This document shows positions 47,402 through 59,597 of a stretch of 64,000 bases of DNA, piece by piece (the first letter of the stretch is position 1; every line of letters starts with the position of its first letter). The DNA lies in assembly GCA_025330725.1 (NCBI GenBank), contig JAIWND010000018.1, positions 310,001-374,000 of the forward strand, in the 5' to 3' direction. A program made the position numbers and the translations under genes. The notes under the pieces were generated by a model. The model had not been told where the DNA came from. It did no database searches and saw nothing but the letters and a program-made list of their open reading frames with translations. Source of the stretch: Chlamydoabsidia padenii (Eukaryota; Mucoromycota; Mucoromycetes; Mucorales; Cunninghamellaceae).

Positions 47402-47779
47402 TATAATCATTACCCTTTTGTTAGCTACTAGTCATTTTTTATTGTTACATTTATTGATACTTCTATTATATATGATACCTAATAAACAAAGAGTTTTTTT
47501 ATTTTCAATATGTATGTACTTGTCTGTGATATCAAAAAGGATCGGCAGGGTTTTAACCTATAAATAAAAGTAGGGTCCTATCATGCATGAATTAGCCCAT
47601 TTTTTAAAATCCCGCAATCCTTTGACAACAATAAGGCATTGTGTACTTTATAAAATAAAACATAATCTTTATTGATAAATAAATGGGGGATATAAATGGT
47701 ATCAACTATACTATAATAATAATAATATATATATATATATATGACAAAATAATAAAAAAAAAAAGAATGAATCTATCAT
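47402..47779. other. convergent spacer trehalase / lipase
   Basis: 378 bases with both 3' ends. It contains TTAAAATCCCGC (47604-47615), a motif copy that is not in a promoter since both flanking genes end here, a (TA)n tract at about 47727-47742 and T/A-rich polyadenylation-like sequence. Confidence 0.5.
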
Positions 47780-50700
47780 CTAGGTGTTTTCATAAGCGCC
47801 TTCTTGACCAAAGAAACCACGACAGAGGTTCCGGATAGCCTTTTCATAAAGACCAGGAGCATGATCGGCAAACATACTTCTTGAAAAGGTAATTTCCGAA
47901 AAGCGTGCCTGGATATCATCACATAAAGTCAAAGTTGTCATGTGTGCTTTTCTGTAATGAGATTGTTGAGCCTTGGTCGAGGAGGATTGGGAAGAGGAGT
48001 GACGATTCTGAGTCAATTGAGGTACCGATTCGACATGATACACTGTTGAAGGTGGGTAGAGTTTATCAGCCCGCATATCAGCCCGCATTGTTTTGATTGT
48101 TGCCCATAACCATTGATCTTCTTCTGCATCATCATCATCATCATCATTCTGTTGTTGCTTGTTTTCCTTGCGTCGGTTGTATCGTCCAAGGATTCGACTA
48201 ATGATGGCTTCGGCAGTACGAGATTCTTCATGAAGACTGGTGGCGACATTCTTGAGATCCTTGATTAAACCCCAGCTGAGGCAAGGGACAATATCATAGC
48301 CATGCACCACGCTCGTCACCAAGCCTTGACCACAATACTGGCTGAGATCATAGGACATGGCACAAGGCACACCATATGTATATACATGCACAGGCCGGCC
48401 CACTGGTAAACCAGAAAATCTTGAGGTCACAAAGGGTACCATATCATGTCGAAGCGCTGCTGTCGCCAATGTTGTCGGTTCACCATCCAAGAAGGCCCGC
48501 CTTTCTTGACTCCAGAGTACACCGAGAAGACTGACCACACCACCGCCTAAACTGTGGCCGCATAAAACCAATCCATAATCAGGGTGCTGTTCCAATCCTA
48601 TCCGGATGCATTCGTACACTTTGCCTTTTTGTTTAGCCAATAGTTGGGCAGCATCGAGCATTCCGTCGTGAGCTTGATAATGCTGGGTCTTGTCGGTGGG
48701 TAAACAAAAGTCGGTATAGGTGAATGACAGATCGGTCAAGACATCGCTTAGTCCCAGTGTGCCTCGGCATGTTAATACGATGGATTTAGTGTGATGGTCG
48801 ACAGTGACATAATGAACCAAGGCATGGAGTGATGGATGATGCATAGATAATAGGCTGGAATGATCAGTGTAGCTTGACAATAATATATCTTGTACAGAGA
48901 CACCAGTATGGTGCGCAAAGGCATGGTGGTTGGGATGGTGAGAGGTCGGAAGCACAGAAGGTATGTCACCAATATTGAAGATCCGCATGAATGATTCCCC
49001 GTATGCCGCACTGGCGTAGCGCATAAAGTGTCCAATGTTGGAGATAATATGCTGCCGAGGAAAGTTACGAGGATCGATTTCTTGGTCTAGTGATCGTGGT
49101 GCTGAGGATTCTCGAATCGCAGGCATAGATCGGATCACACGCACACGGCGCCGAGTATGAGCATCCTTGTTTGTTGCTGCCGCCGAAGAGGATGAAGGAC
49201 CATTATTATTAGACTGTTGTTGTAACGATGTTGTAGAGCAAGAGGGTGTGGGTGTGGGTGTCGTGGTTGAATAAGTGGTGGTCATTGTTGTTCGTGACAC
49301 TGAGGCCATGCTGGTGATAGAGTTGGATCGTTTCATCCCCCGAGGTCTGTTGCTGCTGCTAGTACTAGGGCTGTTAGTCATTGGCAACATGGCTGAAAAT
49401 CCTGAGCTTCCAGAAGAGTTTCGTCGTACATCAGCAGTTGGTGGTGAAGAAGACGGTCTGTCAGCGATTGATGATGATGCTGATGACATTGAAGGGAATT
49501 TCTTGGTTGTAGAATAAAAAGGAATCGAGAAGGACGGTGTTGATTTCTTTTGTCGAATGTTGTCCATGCTAAATCCCCATCTACTTTTTTGCTTCTTTGG
49601 TGTTTGTGGTAAAGTGTCAATGTTCGAATCTGTCGGCAGTGAGGTGTCATTGTTGGAAGAGAGACGTGAGGTTGACGTGGATGCAGTGGATCGGACTGTG
49701 GTTGAAGTACTGGTCATTGTCTTTGTTGGATGAGCATTATCACTGGTTCGTTCACCATCCGGAGATTCCCAGCCATAGGATTCTTTTCTTTCCAGCTTTT
49801 TACGAGTGAGTTTCTTGGAGATGGTCGACAATAGGATGCTTTTGTTGTTGTTGCTGTTGCTGATTTTGTTGATACTGTCGCTAGTGCTACTGCTTTTGTC
49901 CACCAAAGCACGTGAGGCACTATTGTCTTCGCCAAGAGGATATCTCGCCCAAGCATCATCAGAGTCTTGATCAGAGTGGTCATTGATCCTAGCCACAAAT
50001 GCCTCCTTGTCCATTTCTTCAGATTTCAAGGTGATGTATTTCGTTGGTGCAGATTGATCAAGATGATTAGGATCGACAGGTCGAATACTGGTGGTTTTGA
50101 TAGTAGAGCGTTGTGTTGTGGTGATGATTTCATACACTTTAGAGGAGCTAATTTCATTGTCTGGGTCGGCGGAGCTTGCTAAAATGATCGCCAAGTCATT
50201 GTTATTGTCACTATTTGTCGAATTGGATTCCGCCAAAATGCCTTTTAGTTCATGAATGACTTGATCGTGATTGTCTGTATCACCAGTAGCAATAGTGTCT
50301 TGTTGGTTGATGCCATCGGTGATTTGATAGGATCCCGAGTGATTGGTTTGTTTCGGTGAAGAGGGATGTTCCATTTGAAGGAGATATTGCTGATTTGTTT
50401 CTTCTTCGATGACCAGACCTTGCCACAAAACAGTCGATTGCACATGTTTGATTCGTTGTTTATGTGTCACCGTTTGAAGTAGGGCAAACGCAGTAAGTGC
50501 TTTAGTGAGACTTGCTAATATGGCCACCTTTCCCATTTGCGCCAATTCGAATTCAGGATCATGCATAAGTTCCCGATGGACCAACGTTATAATGGAAGCA
50601 ATCGCACGAGAAGTATCAGTAGACCCAAATATGCCATCGATCAATCGTACTGTTTCTTCACATGCCTAATTAAAACAATGTGAAATTTATTGAGTAACCA

Positions 50701-51282
50701 AAATATAGTTTAGCCCCCCTGAGTGTTCAATCACTCACTCATGCATATCCCACGTCCTTTCTTTTTTTTTTTCCTTTCTTACCTTCAAACCAGTCTTGAT
50801 TGTTTTTGATGTAAATTGTAAACCAGAGAGTGCAAAGAGTTCAGCCAAAGTAAAAGTGTTGGAGATAAGATGTACACCAAGATCAGTATATTTATCAATC
50901 AGCTGGAGGAAGCCACTAAAATAATAATAAGAATGCAAGTTATTTGTTTAGTAACTATTATTATGTTGCTTAATTAAGTGTCATACTTGTCTGAGACTTC
51001 ATATTGTTCGTTTTCATCATCCATGTTTAAGGCGGAAGAATGAATTAACTTTGTTGTTGATATGGCGTTTGTCAAAGCGTTTCGACCAAGGCCCAGGGAT
51101 ACAGAGGTTCCATACTTTGCCCCTTCAAACAAGGCATCAATCACCAATGACGAGCACCGAAGAGACACCCGAGTGGCTAAAGATGCTGTAGTAATTAGAC
51201 CGGCAACGTTTTCAGGTAGGATAGTTGGTGACGTTTCATATAATGTACTACGGCATGTTGCTATCTGTGATGAGATGGCCAT
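47780..51282 (-). CDS. class 3 lipase, DAG-lipase-like
   Basis: Alpha/beta-hydrolase of the lipase class 3 family, closest in layout to sn-1 diacylglycerol lipases. Exons on the minus strand: 51282-50987, 50915-50783, 50665-47780 (1104 residues). The lipase domain (about residues 690-940) has SIVLTCRGTLGLSDVLTDLS (strand and oxyanion region), VLCGHSLGGGVVSLLGVLW (Ser nucleophile, about 846), VTSVVHGYDIVPCLS (probable catalytic Asp in YDIVP) and a later histidine not assigned. Residues 200-640 are low-complexity Ser/Thr/Asn with RSxS-type sites. No clear transmembrane bundle precedes it, unlike animal DAGL. The start was chosen at 51282, the first in-frame ATG. A motif copy (51494-51505) lies about 210 bases upstream. 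Confidence 0.88.
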
Positions 51283-52811
51283 GGTGCGAGTGGGCTGGTC
51301 TGACGTTTTATTTGCTGAATGTGTTATTGTTGAAAGATAAACGTCAAAGGAGGGGGGGGGATTTTATAAGTAGTAGAGATAAAAATAAAAATAAAAATCA
51401 AATAGTCGTAAATGGCAACAAAAATAAAAGTAAAAAGGAAAGAAAAAGAAAAAAAATCTTTTGGAGAGCGAGGGAAAAAGTGCATTTTGAATTTTCAAAT
51501 CCCGCGACCTTCGTAAGATCACATTGTTGGATGGAGCTTAATGCCCCACATTTACTTTAATACAATCCCTGTCGTCATTTCACCCCATAGAGTGATAATA
51601 TGATCATTAAAGTGACCCTTTACTTCCATGGTTTATACAGTCATGTTATAAAGTGTATAGGGGATGACCATGAAAAGTTAATCGAGTTCAGTAATATACC
51701 CACTGGGTAATACCCACTTGCCATTTCATTTCTGAAACGTCTTTTGCCAATTATAATCACTAAACCCCCATGTAAGCATTTCCAGTGAAACGATGACACA
51801 TGAGATGTGTCTACCCTGTTAATTTCATCCAGTACACGTGAAACCCTTGGGAGGCCCTCCATATTTGAAAGTCCGATAATGATCCATTTGGATCATTCAT
51901 GCATATATCCCTCAACTTACCCACTTGAACCTATCAGTCAATCTTCAAAAGAAAAAAATGTGACATTGGGTATTGCCTCCAGCCCACAAGAGTGAGATGT
52001 TCTATTTTCATGCATTGGGTAGAGCGCAAAATACAAATAATAGCAGTAAAGTAATGATGATTGGCTTTTTCATTATCTTTAATCAGATGTAGTCAATGTC
52101 CCCCCCCCCTTTTGATCAGTGTGAGCATTAGTGAATTCTTATCAGATCTGGTATTTTTGGAACCAAAGAAAGTAAGGAAAGCGGGATTTGAAATCTTGTG
52201 CCCCTTTTAATTCCTCACCCCATCAAATTTATCTGATAAACGAACCTTCTCTTATTCGCTGGTGATCGCTCTGATTTTCAAAAAAGTCGAGTGAACGGAA
52301 TGACTCACTTTATGATAGAGTAACTTTTTGTACTTTTAGTGTGATGAGAAATAATTGCTGTCCCAATCATCTTGCACCTATTCTATTATCAGATCTATCT
52401 CGACGATGATCCTACTTTTAAAAGATAATATCTGGGCAACCACTGAAACAAGATATAGATGTACACATATGCTATACAAAGATACTCCTGCAAAGATGAT
52501 TGGACCAGTTGACATGGGTAAAAAAAAACCAAGAAAGCCTTTTTTTTTATCAGATTTTTCTTTCACTCGGGTAACTTGGAATTTGAATGCCCGACAGTCT
52601 AATTGATTTGATATGAATAAAACTAGTGATAATCACTCATTCCTATGGCCTTGGAAGACGATAATCAGTAGATTCAAGGTATGCGCCCTTATATATACAT
52701 ACTAACAAAGTTATATAATAAGAGAGGAGTGATGATAAATATAGATTTACTGGAAGCCGGAGAAAAATGGATGGAACCCAAAAAAATCTTTATCAGATGG
52801 AAAGATTATAA
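51283..52811. other. lipase promoter side and repeat-rich spacer
   Basis: No gene is seen. Contents: TTCAAATCCCGC (51495-51506 within TTTTCAAATCCCGC), then a weak copy of the 240-bp unit with TGATCATTAAAGTGACCC near 51601; GCGGGATTTGAA (52181-52192), an exact reversed motif; TTTGAATGCCCGAC near 52579. Short open frames (51807-51995, 52355-52606) have no support. Confidence 0.45.
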
Positions 52812-52844
52812 TTCAAATCCCGTCAGAGGGAAAACTATAAAAAA
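52812..52844 (+). promoter_or_regulatory. TTCAAATCCCG motif plus TATA box upstream of the PPR gene
   Basis: TTCAAATCCCG at 52812-52822 and ACTATAAAAAAG at 52834-52845, followed by CT-rich leader and ATG 52956. Confidence 0.55.
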
Positions 52845-52955
52845 GTCCTCTCTTTTCCTTTTCTTTCCCTTTACTTTCACCTTTTTTTTTTTTTTATATT
52901 CTAATTTTTTTCTTATTACACTGCTCACCTATTTATATCCATACAATACTACATA

Positions 52956-55900
52956 ATGAAGATCAAAACCAACTCTGGATTGCTATCAACCACCACCTTC
53001 ACATCCATTCCTAGTACCAAGTTGGCACAAACTGCACCAGACACCACTCAGCAAAAACCTCAACGTCAAACGGCTGCTCAACGACGAGCTGCTCTTCTTG
53101 CTCAAAAAACCATCATCGCCAAAGATCCGGTTGATACCACCGTTACTGAAATTCAAACTCCATCCTCACCACTTTTATCTTCTTCATCCTCAGTGTCATC
53201 ATCATTTGAAGAAGATAAACCATCAACCATTCCACAAGAAGAAAATACTATCACCCCTCCTGCCTCACCTACTTTGGAATCTATCCACTCTTTGGAAGCA
53301 AATGCTCGTATACTGGCCGTCAAGCGGGATGGTAATCTCAAAGCTGTCATGATGGAATTCGCAACTATGAAGAAACAAGGATTGCCCCTGACTCATCATA
53401 CTTATAATCTTGTACTGGATGCTTATGCTACTTTACGCCGTGAAGGCTCACCATTGGCTCCCATGCTTAGAGGTAACACATATCACAAAAGAAATCCATT
53501 TTTAATCACCGACTAACTTTTTTTTCCCCCATCTCTTCCACTTTTTTTTTTTTTTTATAATCATGTAGTCTACGATGAAATGGTACGATCTCACATTCAA
53601 CCAAGCAGCTATACCTATACTCTTCTCATTCGTACATTGTGTCGACGTGATGTCGAAGTGCAAAAAACGGTGGCCATGTTGAAACGACAATCAGCACGAA
53701 CAGGTCAAGTCGTCCAAGACATTGGTGTATTGGAATCAGAAGCCAATCTTAACAAAGCCATGGAACTCTTCACCAAAGCCGGTCAACATACTCAAGTCTT
53801 TGAAGTGGATCTCTTTAACCAATTGTTACGTGTCCTCTCTCATTATGGCGACACCACTCATGCTTTACAAGTCTTTAGTCAATTGGAACAATCTACCCAT
53901 GCTACTGCTACTGCTGCCACTTATGCTGCCTTGATCAATCTCTTTGGCCGTGCTGGTGATATCCAAGCTGCTCGCCGGTACTTTGCTCAATATCAAGAAC
54001 ACAAGGATGATATGGGAATTCATGATGCTTCATATGTATATAATGCCTTGGTGGACTCTCATCTCAAATGCGGCCTGCTGGACGGTGCTATCCGAGTGAT
54101 CGATACCGATATGGTACGAGACGGTGTCAAACTCACGATCATTCCTTACAACTCTGTCATTCGTCATTACTGTACTCTGATGGATATGACTCGTGCCCAC
54201 CAAGTCGTGCGTCAATTACTTCAGGAACCTGATCGTCTACCTCAACCTGATGCCAGTACGTATGGTCCTATCCTTGCTGCCTACTGTCAAGCTCAAGATC
54301 TTCAAGGTGCTCAAGCTGTTTATGCTGATTTGATCAAGACCGATATTGCGAAATCTTACGGTAACTTGGCCAACTATGCTTTACTGTGTCTCTCGAAACA
54401 ACAAGGTGACAAGGCTGTGCAAGTGGTGGAAGATATGCGGGTGGCTCGATTGGAACCTGATCCTGTGTTGGCTTGTCGAATCGTGTCTTTTTTTATTCAC
54501 GCCGGTGCTATTGATCAAGCCATCTCTTCTCTCCATGTCATCCTCGGCGTCCTTTCTCCTCGTAGCTTGGCTAAAGGTCACCGTCTTTTGGTGGATACTT
54601 CTCTGCAACTTGTGTCGATCATCAAGGATGTGCGTCAGATGCTTCAGGTGGCTCATGTGACTACATCGCTTTGGTTTGGTGGGAAGTTACCTTTGGTTTT
54701 TGCCAAGTCCTTGATAAAGACCTATCAAGATGCTGACAAGGATAAGGCTGGGTTTACCATGGCGAATTACTCGGTGCTATTCGATGCAGCAATTCTAATG
54801 GCTACTTTAGCTCATCAAAACAATACTGATGGTGATGTGGATATGATGCCTGTCTTTTTGTCCTTGTTGAAAGGTATGCAATCTGATGACTTTATTCCTC
54901 CTTCCAACCTGGTCTCTCGAGTAACTGCGTACTGGCAAATGAACGGTGACCTCAATGCTGAAGCGACGTGGCGTGCTGCTGTGGATCCTGTGTCGGTCAA
55001 GGAATCAACTGCTGTATCAACATTACAATCCTCTGATGCGGTGGTGGATTTGGTTCAAGAAAAAGAAGAAACTGTTGCCTTGTATGACATCTCTATCTCT
55101 CAAGACATTATGAAATCGGTGATGCACGGTCATCTCAGCAATGCTATGACTCTTTTGGAAAAAATCTGTGCCGGTGACAAGACTCCTTCTCCTGACTCGT
55201 TGCGTGATGCTATTGCTCTGGTTGGAAAACAAGGACATATGGAGATGGCTCTTAAGATGTATCAATGCTGTTTGGAATCCTATCAAGCTATTCAAGATGA
55301 CGATAACAAGACCCAAGCTATTTATCTGATCACCAACAGTATTCTGATTGGCTATGCTCAACAAGGGGATATGACACATGCAAAAATCTACTATGATCAA
55401 ATCAAGAAAATGGGTCTCTTTCCTGATGGTAATGGGTATGCAAGTCTTTTGATCGGTAGTGCCAAATGTGCGACGGACGAAGCCTCGGATGCCTTGACAA
55501 TCTACGACGAAGCCAAGCGACACAATGTGAAACCTACCACCTTTTTTTACAATGTGGTGATCTCCAAACTGGCCAAGGCACGTAAACTGGAATCGGCACT
55601 TTACCTGTTTGAAGAAATGCGGGAGTTCAAGGTGGTACCCAACTCGATCACTTATGGTGCGATCATCTCGGCGTGTGTGCGTGCGGGATCAGAAACTCAT
55701 GCACGACGTCTATTTGGTGAAATGCTGTCGTCGCCTACTTATCAGCCTCGAGTGGGTCCATTCAACAACATGATGCAATTCTATGTGCGCCAACAGCCTA
55801 GCCGGGAACGGGTGATGGAATACTTTAGCGAACTGCGACGTCGCCAGATCAAGCCTTCTCCTCATACCTACAAGCTCTTGATGGAAGCCTATGCCAGCAT

Positions 55901-56450
55901 GACGCCTTACGATATGCCGACGGCTCACCGAATGTTGTCTGAAATGGAACGTCGGGATCGGATCCGTCCTCAAGCCACTCACTATGCTACTCTGATCTAT
56001 GCCTATGGAACGCTCCAACGTGATGTACAAAGTGCCGACCGGGTGTTTGGGGAAATGATCAAGTCTCAAGTGCCTCCCGATGAAGCAGTGTACCAAGCCA
56101 TGTTGGATACTCTGATCAGCAACGATTGTTTGGAACGCGCCGAGTCCCTGTATGCGCAAATGTTGGACACCATTGTGAAAAGCAGCTCGCCTTATATTGA
56201 AAATCTCTTTATTCGTGGGTATGGTGAAAAGGGTCTGGTGAACAAGGCCGAAGCGGTGTTTGAGAACATGACGGACGACAAGACTGACGATCATCAAGTC
56301 GTGCGGGAACCAAGTACTTATGAAGCCATGGTGCGTGCTTATCTGGATAACAAGATGGTGGAAAAGGCTAAATTGGTACTGGATCAAATGGTGCAACGTG
56401 ATTTCCCAGGAAAAGTGCTTGCTGTGGTGGCCGATTTGGTTTTAGATTAG
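52956..56450 (+). CDS. large pentatricopeptide-repeat protein, probably mitochondrial
   Basis: PPR proteins bind organelle RNA in a sequence-specific way. Exons 52956-53472 and 53569-56450 give 1132 residues. The first 110 residues are Ser/Thr/Gln-rich and basic with few acidic residues until about 85, compatible with a mitochondrial presequence. PPR units run through most of the rest, for example HTYNLVLDAYATLRREGSPL, SSYTYTLLIRTLCRRDVEVQ, ATYAALINLFGRAGDIQAAR, ASYVYNALVDSHLKCGLLDG, TTFFYNVVISKLAKARKLES and NSITYGAIISACVRAGSETH, with at least 15 by eye. The intron falls inside a repeat (RVYDEMVRSHIQPSSYTY). The organism-specific RNA target cannot be told. It could correspond to a fungal mitochondrial translation or RNA-stability factor. 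Confidence 0.9.
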
Positions 56451-56902
56451 TTTTTTATTTATATGTATTTATTTTTGTATATGACCCCCCCCTCTTTATC
56501 ATTATGTATATAGCCTTTATGTCTTTTGTTTGAAACAATAAAAACATCCACTTGACCAATTTATAATGCATGACCCATGTTGGGTTTTTAAATTCTGATT
56601 TTCAGGGCGGTTTTTTTTTCTTGTCACCGTCAGGTACATACATTCACCTGGTACCTGTTGGTTTTAAAAAAGAAACGTTTTCATATAAAACACATGGGTA
56701 AAACTTGCGCCCATAAATAAAAAAAAGATCCTTCTTTACTAATGACGCTGGTCATTCTAACTGTTCGTCATGTCTATCCAGCACAAACATCAAACCCCTT
56801 TTTTGAAGCGGGATTTAAAAAAACAAATCAACACACCAATTTTTATTTCAAACAGTCTACAAACAATATATATATATATATAAAAACTAAATATGTAGGG
56901 AA
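56451..56902. other. convergent spacer PPR / phosphorylase kinase
   Basis: CAATAAAAACATCC (56538) is a likely polyadenylation signal. GCGGGATTTAAA (56808-56819) is a reversed motif copy, again between converging 3' ends. A (TA)n tract is at about 56867-56881. Confidence 0.5.
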
Positions 56903-59559
56903 TTAACATGGTTTTGGTAACAAGGCATCCAAACTTTTATCAAGATACGCCCGAGTCGATTCAGGACCCTCCAAAGGCAAATCATAAAACAAGGTACGAG
57001 CCACCTCCTTATCGTAGCCGTGGCATTCCGGATCCAGCACCTCCTTGTGTTTTTCCACCGACGTCGACCAAAAAGCGGCCTGAGCATGTTCCATGATAGC
57101 AGGTAAATCCACATTGCCCTGCATCATCTTGTCGTCGAGCTTTTGATAGGTGAGGGTAAGAATTTCCACGGCGACTTGACGTTGAGCAGGATCGGTGAAT
57201 TTGCCCAAGAAGCTTTCGACAGCAAGAGCAAAGTTGAATTCGCCAGGGGTTTTGTCGAATACAGTAGGATCACGAGGTAGACAATGGGAGCCGATGACCA
57301 AGCCATGACACTTGTCGAGGACTTTCCAGGTTTGGGGGAAAAAGTCGTCGGGGACCCGATTCAATGCTCCATCGTTCATACGGCGTCGGAGCCATCGGCC
57401 GTTCGAGGATGGGAAGAGTCGGTGTAAATTGTTCTTGGTGATCTTGCCGCTATGAGGTTGGTGGGCTTTGGTTGAGAAGTGGCGTTCCATTATTTCCGTA
57501 GGTCCGTCTTGGGTATGTTTATGTTCTTCTGTTGTAGAGTCAGGGTTGCCTTTTTCATACACACGTACACAGTATAAATAAAAAGTTCAGTCTGTATAGT
57601 CCAATGCGTATAATGTTTTTTTTTTTTTCCTTACCTTTTTCTGTGATCAAGACATACGAGTCTCTGTATTTCACACTACGAATCGATTTACCACCAAGGA
57701 CTTCCAAGATATCAATAGCTTCCGATGTGAGATGTTCAGTAAACTCGTCCCGTGCGACAATCACCACGACCATACCATCCTTCAACCGATTGACAAACTT
57801 GACAAAATTGTTACTTTCAGTCGTAGAGATGTGGGTATCAAACGAAGCCTGTTCCAGAATCAGCTTTTCGCTGCAATCCACTGCCCACACATGCAAGCCA
57901 CGAGAATTGGCGACCATAGTATTTCCATTCAAATCCACCTTGGCAAAGCTTCCATCATTATAACCAGCAGACTGTGCACGAATCACCAACATACCCGAAG
58001 CCTCTTGCTGATTGATAGGAATTGTTTCTTCATCCATCAGGCCATGATCCTCCACTATACTAGATCGACGGGATTCCAGAGCACGATTCAACATGAGTAA
58101 TCCATCGGCACGATCACGTACCAACACATCTGCATCCTTGCATAAACTAGGTCCAGACAAGATCGTGCCTAAAAGAGATTGGAGTTCAAATGGTGAGAGT
58201 TGCATCAAATGTTCAATGGCCTCTTCCTCGTTGCAGTCGTTGATTCGTCGGATTTCTTCTCGGAGGGCAATGATGATATAGTGAGTTCGGAGTCGGAGGA
58301 TACCATCAAACATGGAAGGGTTTGTGCGAATGAACCCACCAAGATAGATGAGGATTTCTTGTACCACTGGACCTTCACGGACATCATCCGTACAATGCTT
58401 GCCGATCATTTCACCCACCGTGTCAGGTCCCACCGGCCGAGAGATTAGGTATTCATGTTGCCCGGCACCAATCGAGATTTGCTTTTGTCTGATCACCAAA
58501 TCTGTAATGTGGATGGTCAAAGCAGGCACCACCTTGCGCAGTAAACCAGAAGATTGACGAGCAATGGACCAATGTTGAAGATGGACCGCCTTGAGATAGA
58601 CTTCTTCCAATAGTGATTTGATAGTTGCTTGTAAATCACTTAGGTAATAATCAATGCCTTCGCATGAGACCAAATAGTGGAGGAGGTCGATTTGGTCGTA
58701 GAGGTTGACAGAGCGTTTCAAACTGTTGATGGCTTCATCAAATTGAGATCGATCACCAAGAGTGAGTGAGAGAGCATGGTCATCAATGTAACTACCAGGT
58801 TCTTCAGAGGTCGCACCAGAGTTGCTGATTTCAACTTTGGGAGGAGTCAAAGACAGTGATTCAGAGGCGAGTTTGGGACTTCCCGTTTCATGATTCTTAA
58901 GTCTAAACACAGGTTCCTTTGTCTTGTCCATGTTTTCCAGCACAGTAGCAATATCTTGAAAGTAACCTTCATCATGTAACTTGTCCAGAGGAGTACCAAG
59001 TACCTTGCCATGGAATGAGTTACTTCGTCGTTTAGGTGTGCCTGGCCCGCCTGGTGTACTGGCCTGGGTTTGATTTTCGTTAAAGCCCAACCGACGATCC
59101 GAGTTCTTTTTGCCCTTTTTGCTGTCCGTCAAGATGTTCTGCCAGCTGTCCATGGATTTTTCCAATAAAAAGTCAAAAGAGGCAATGTTGCTGGTGTTGA
59201 GAGTTTCGGCTAATCGACAAAGGCGGACGTTGACTCCATTGTTGCACACACCAGAGCGAAGGTTCATAAAAAAGTTGAGAAGATTCTTGCGTGAGGTATC
59301 GGTAGGAAAGGTGAGTTCTTTGCCAAGAGTACCCATAATCATTTCCTTTGTAAGTACCACCGTCACCGTAGGACGACCAGGAAAGTTCCAATTGTCACGA
59401 GCAAAAGCCAATTCACTTTCGAAACTTGACACCAGTAGATCAGGATCCGCATTCAGATAAAAGGCTTCATTGTCCATAAAGTGAGGAGTAAAGGCGTAGA
59501 TGTGGCCTTCCATTCGATAGAGTCTTGAAGTACTCAAAATACCTACAGGTCTAGATACA

Positions 59560-59597
<38 letters not shown>

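Noticed and set aside
55023..56396. Minus-strand open frames of 166 and 228 codons inside the PPR exon
   Set aside because: Shadow frames of a strongly supported PPR coding exon.
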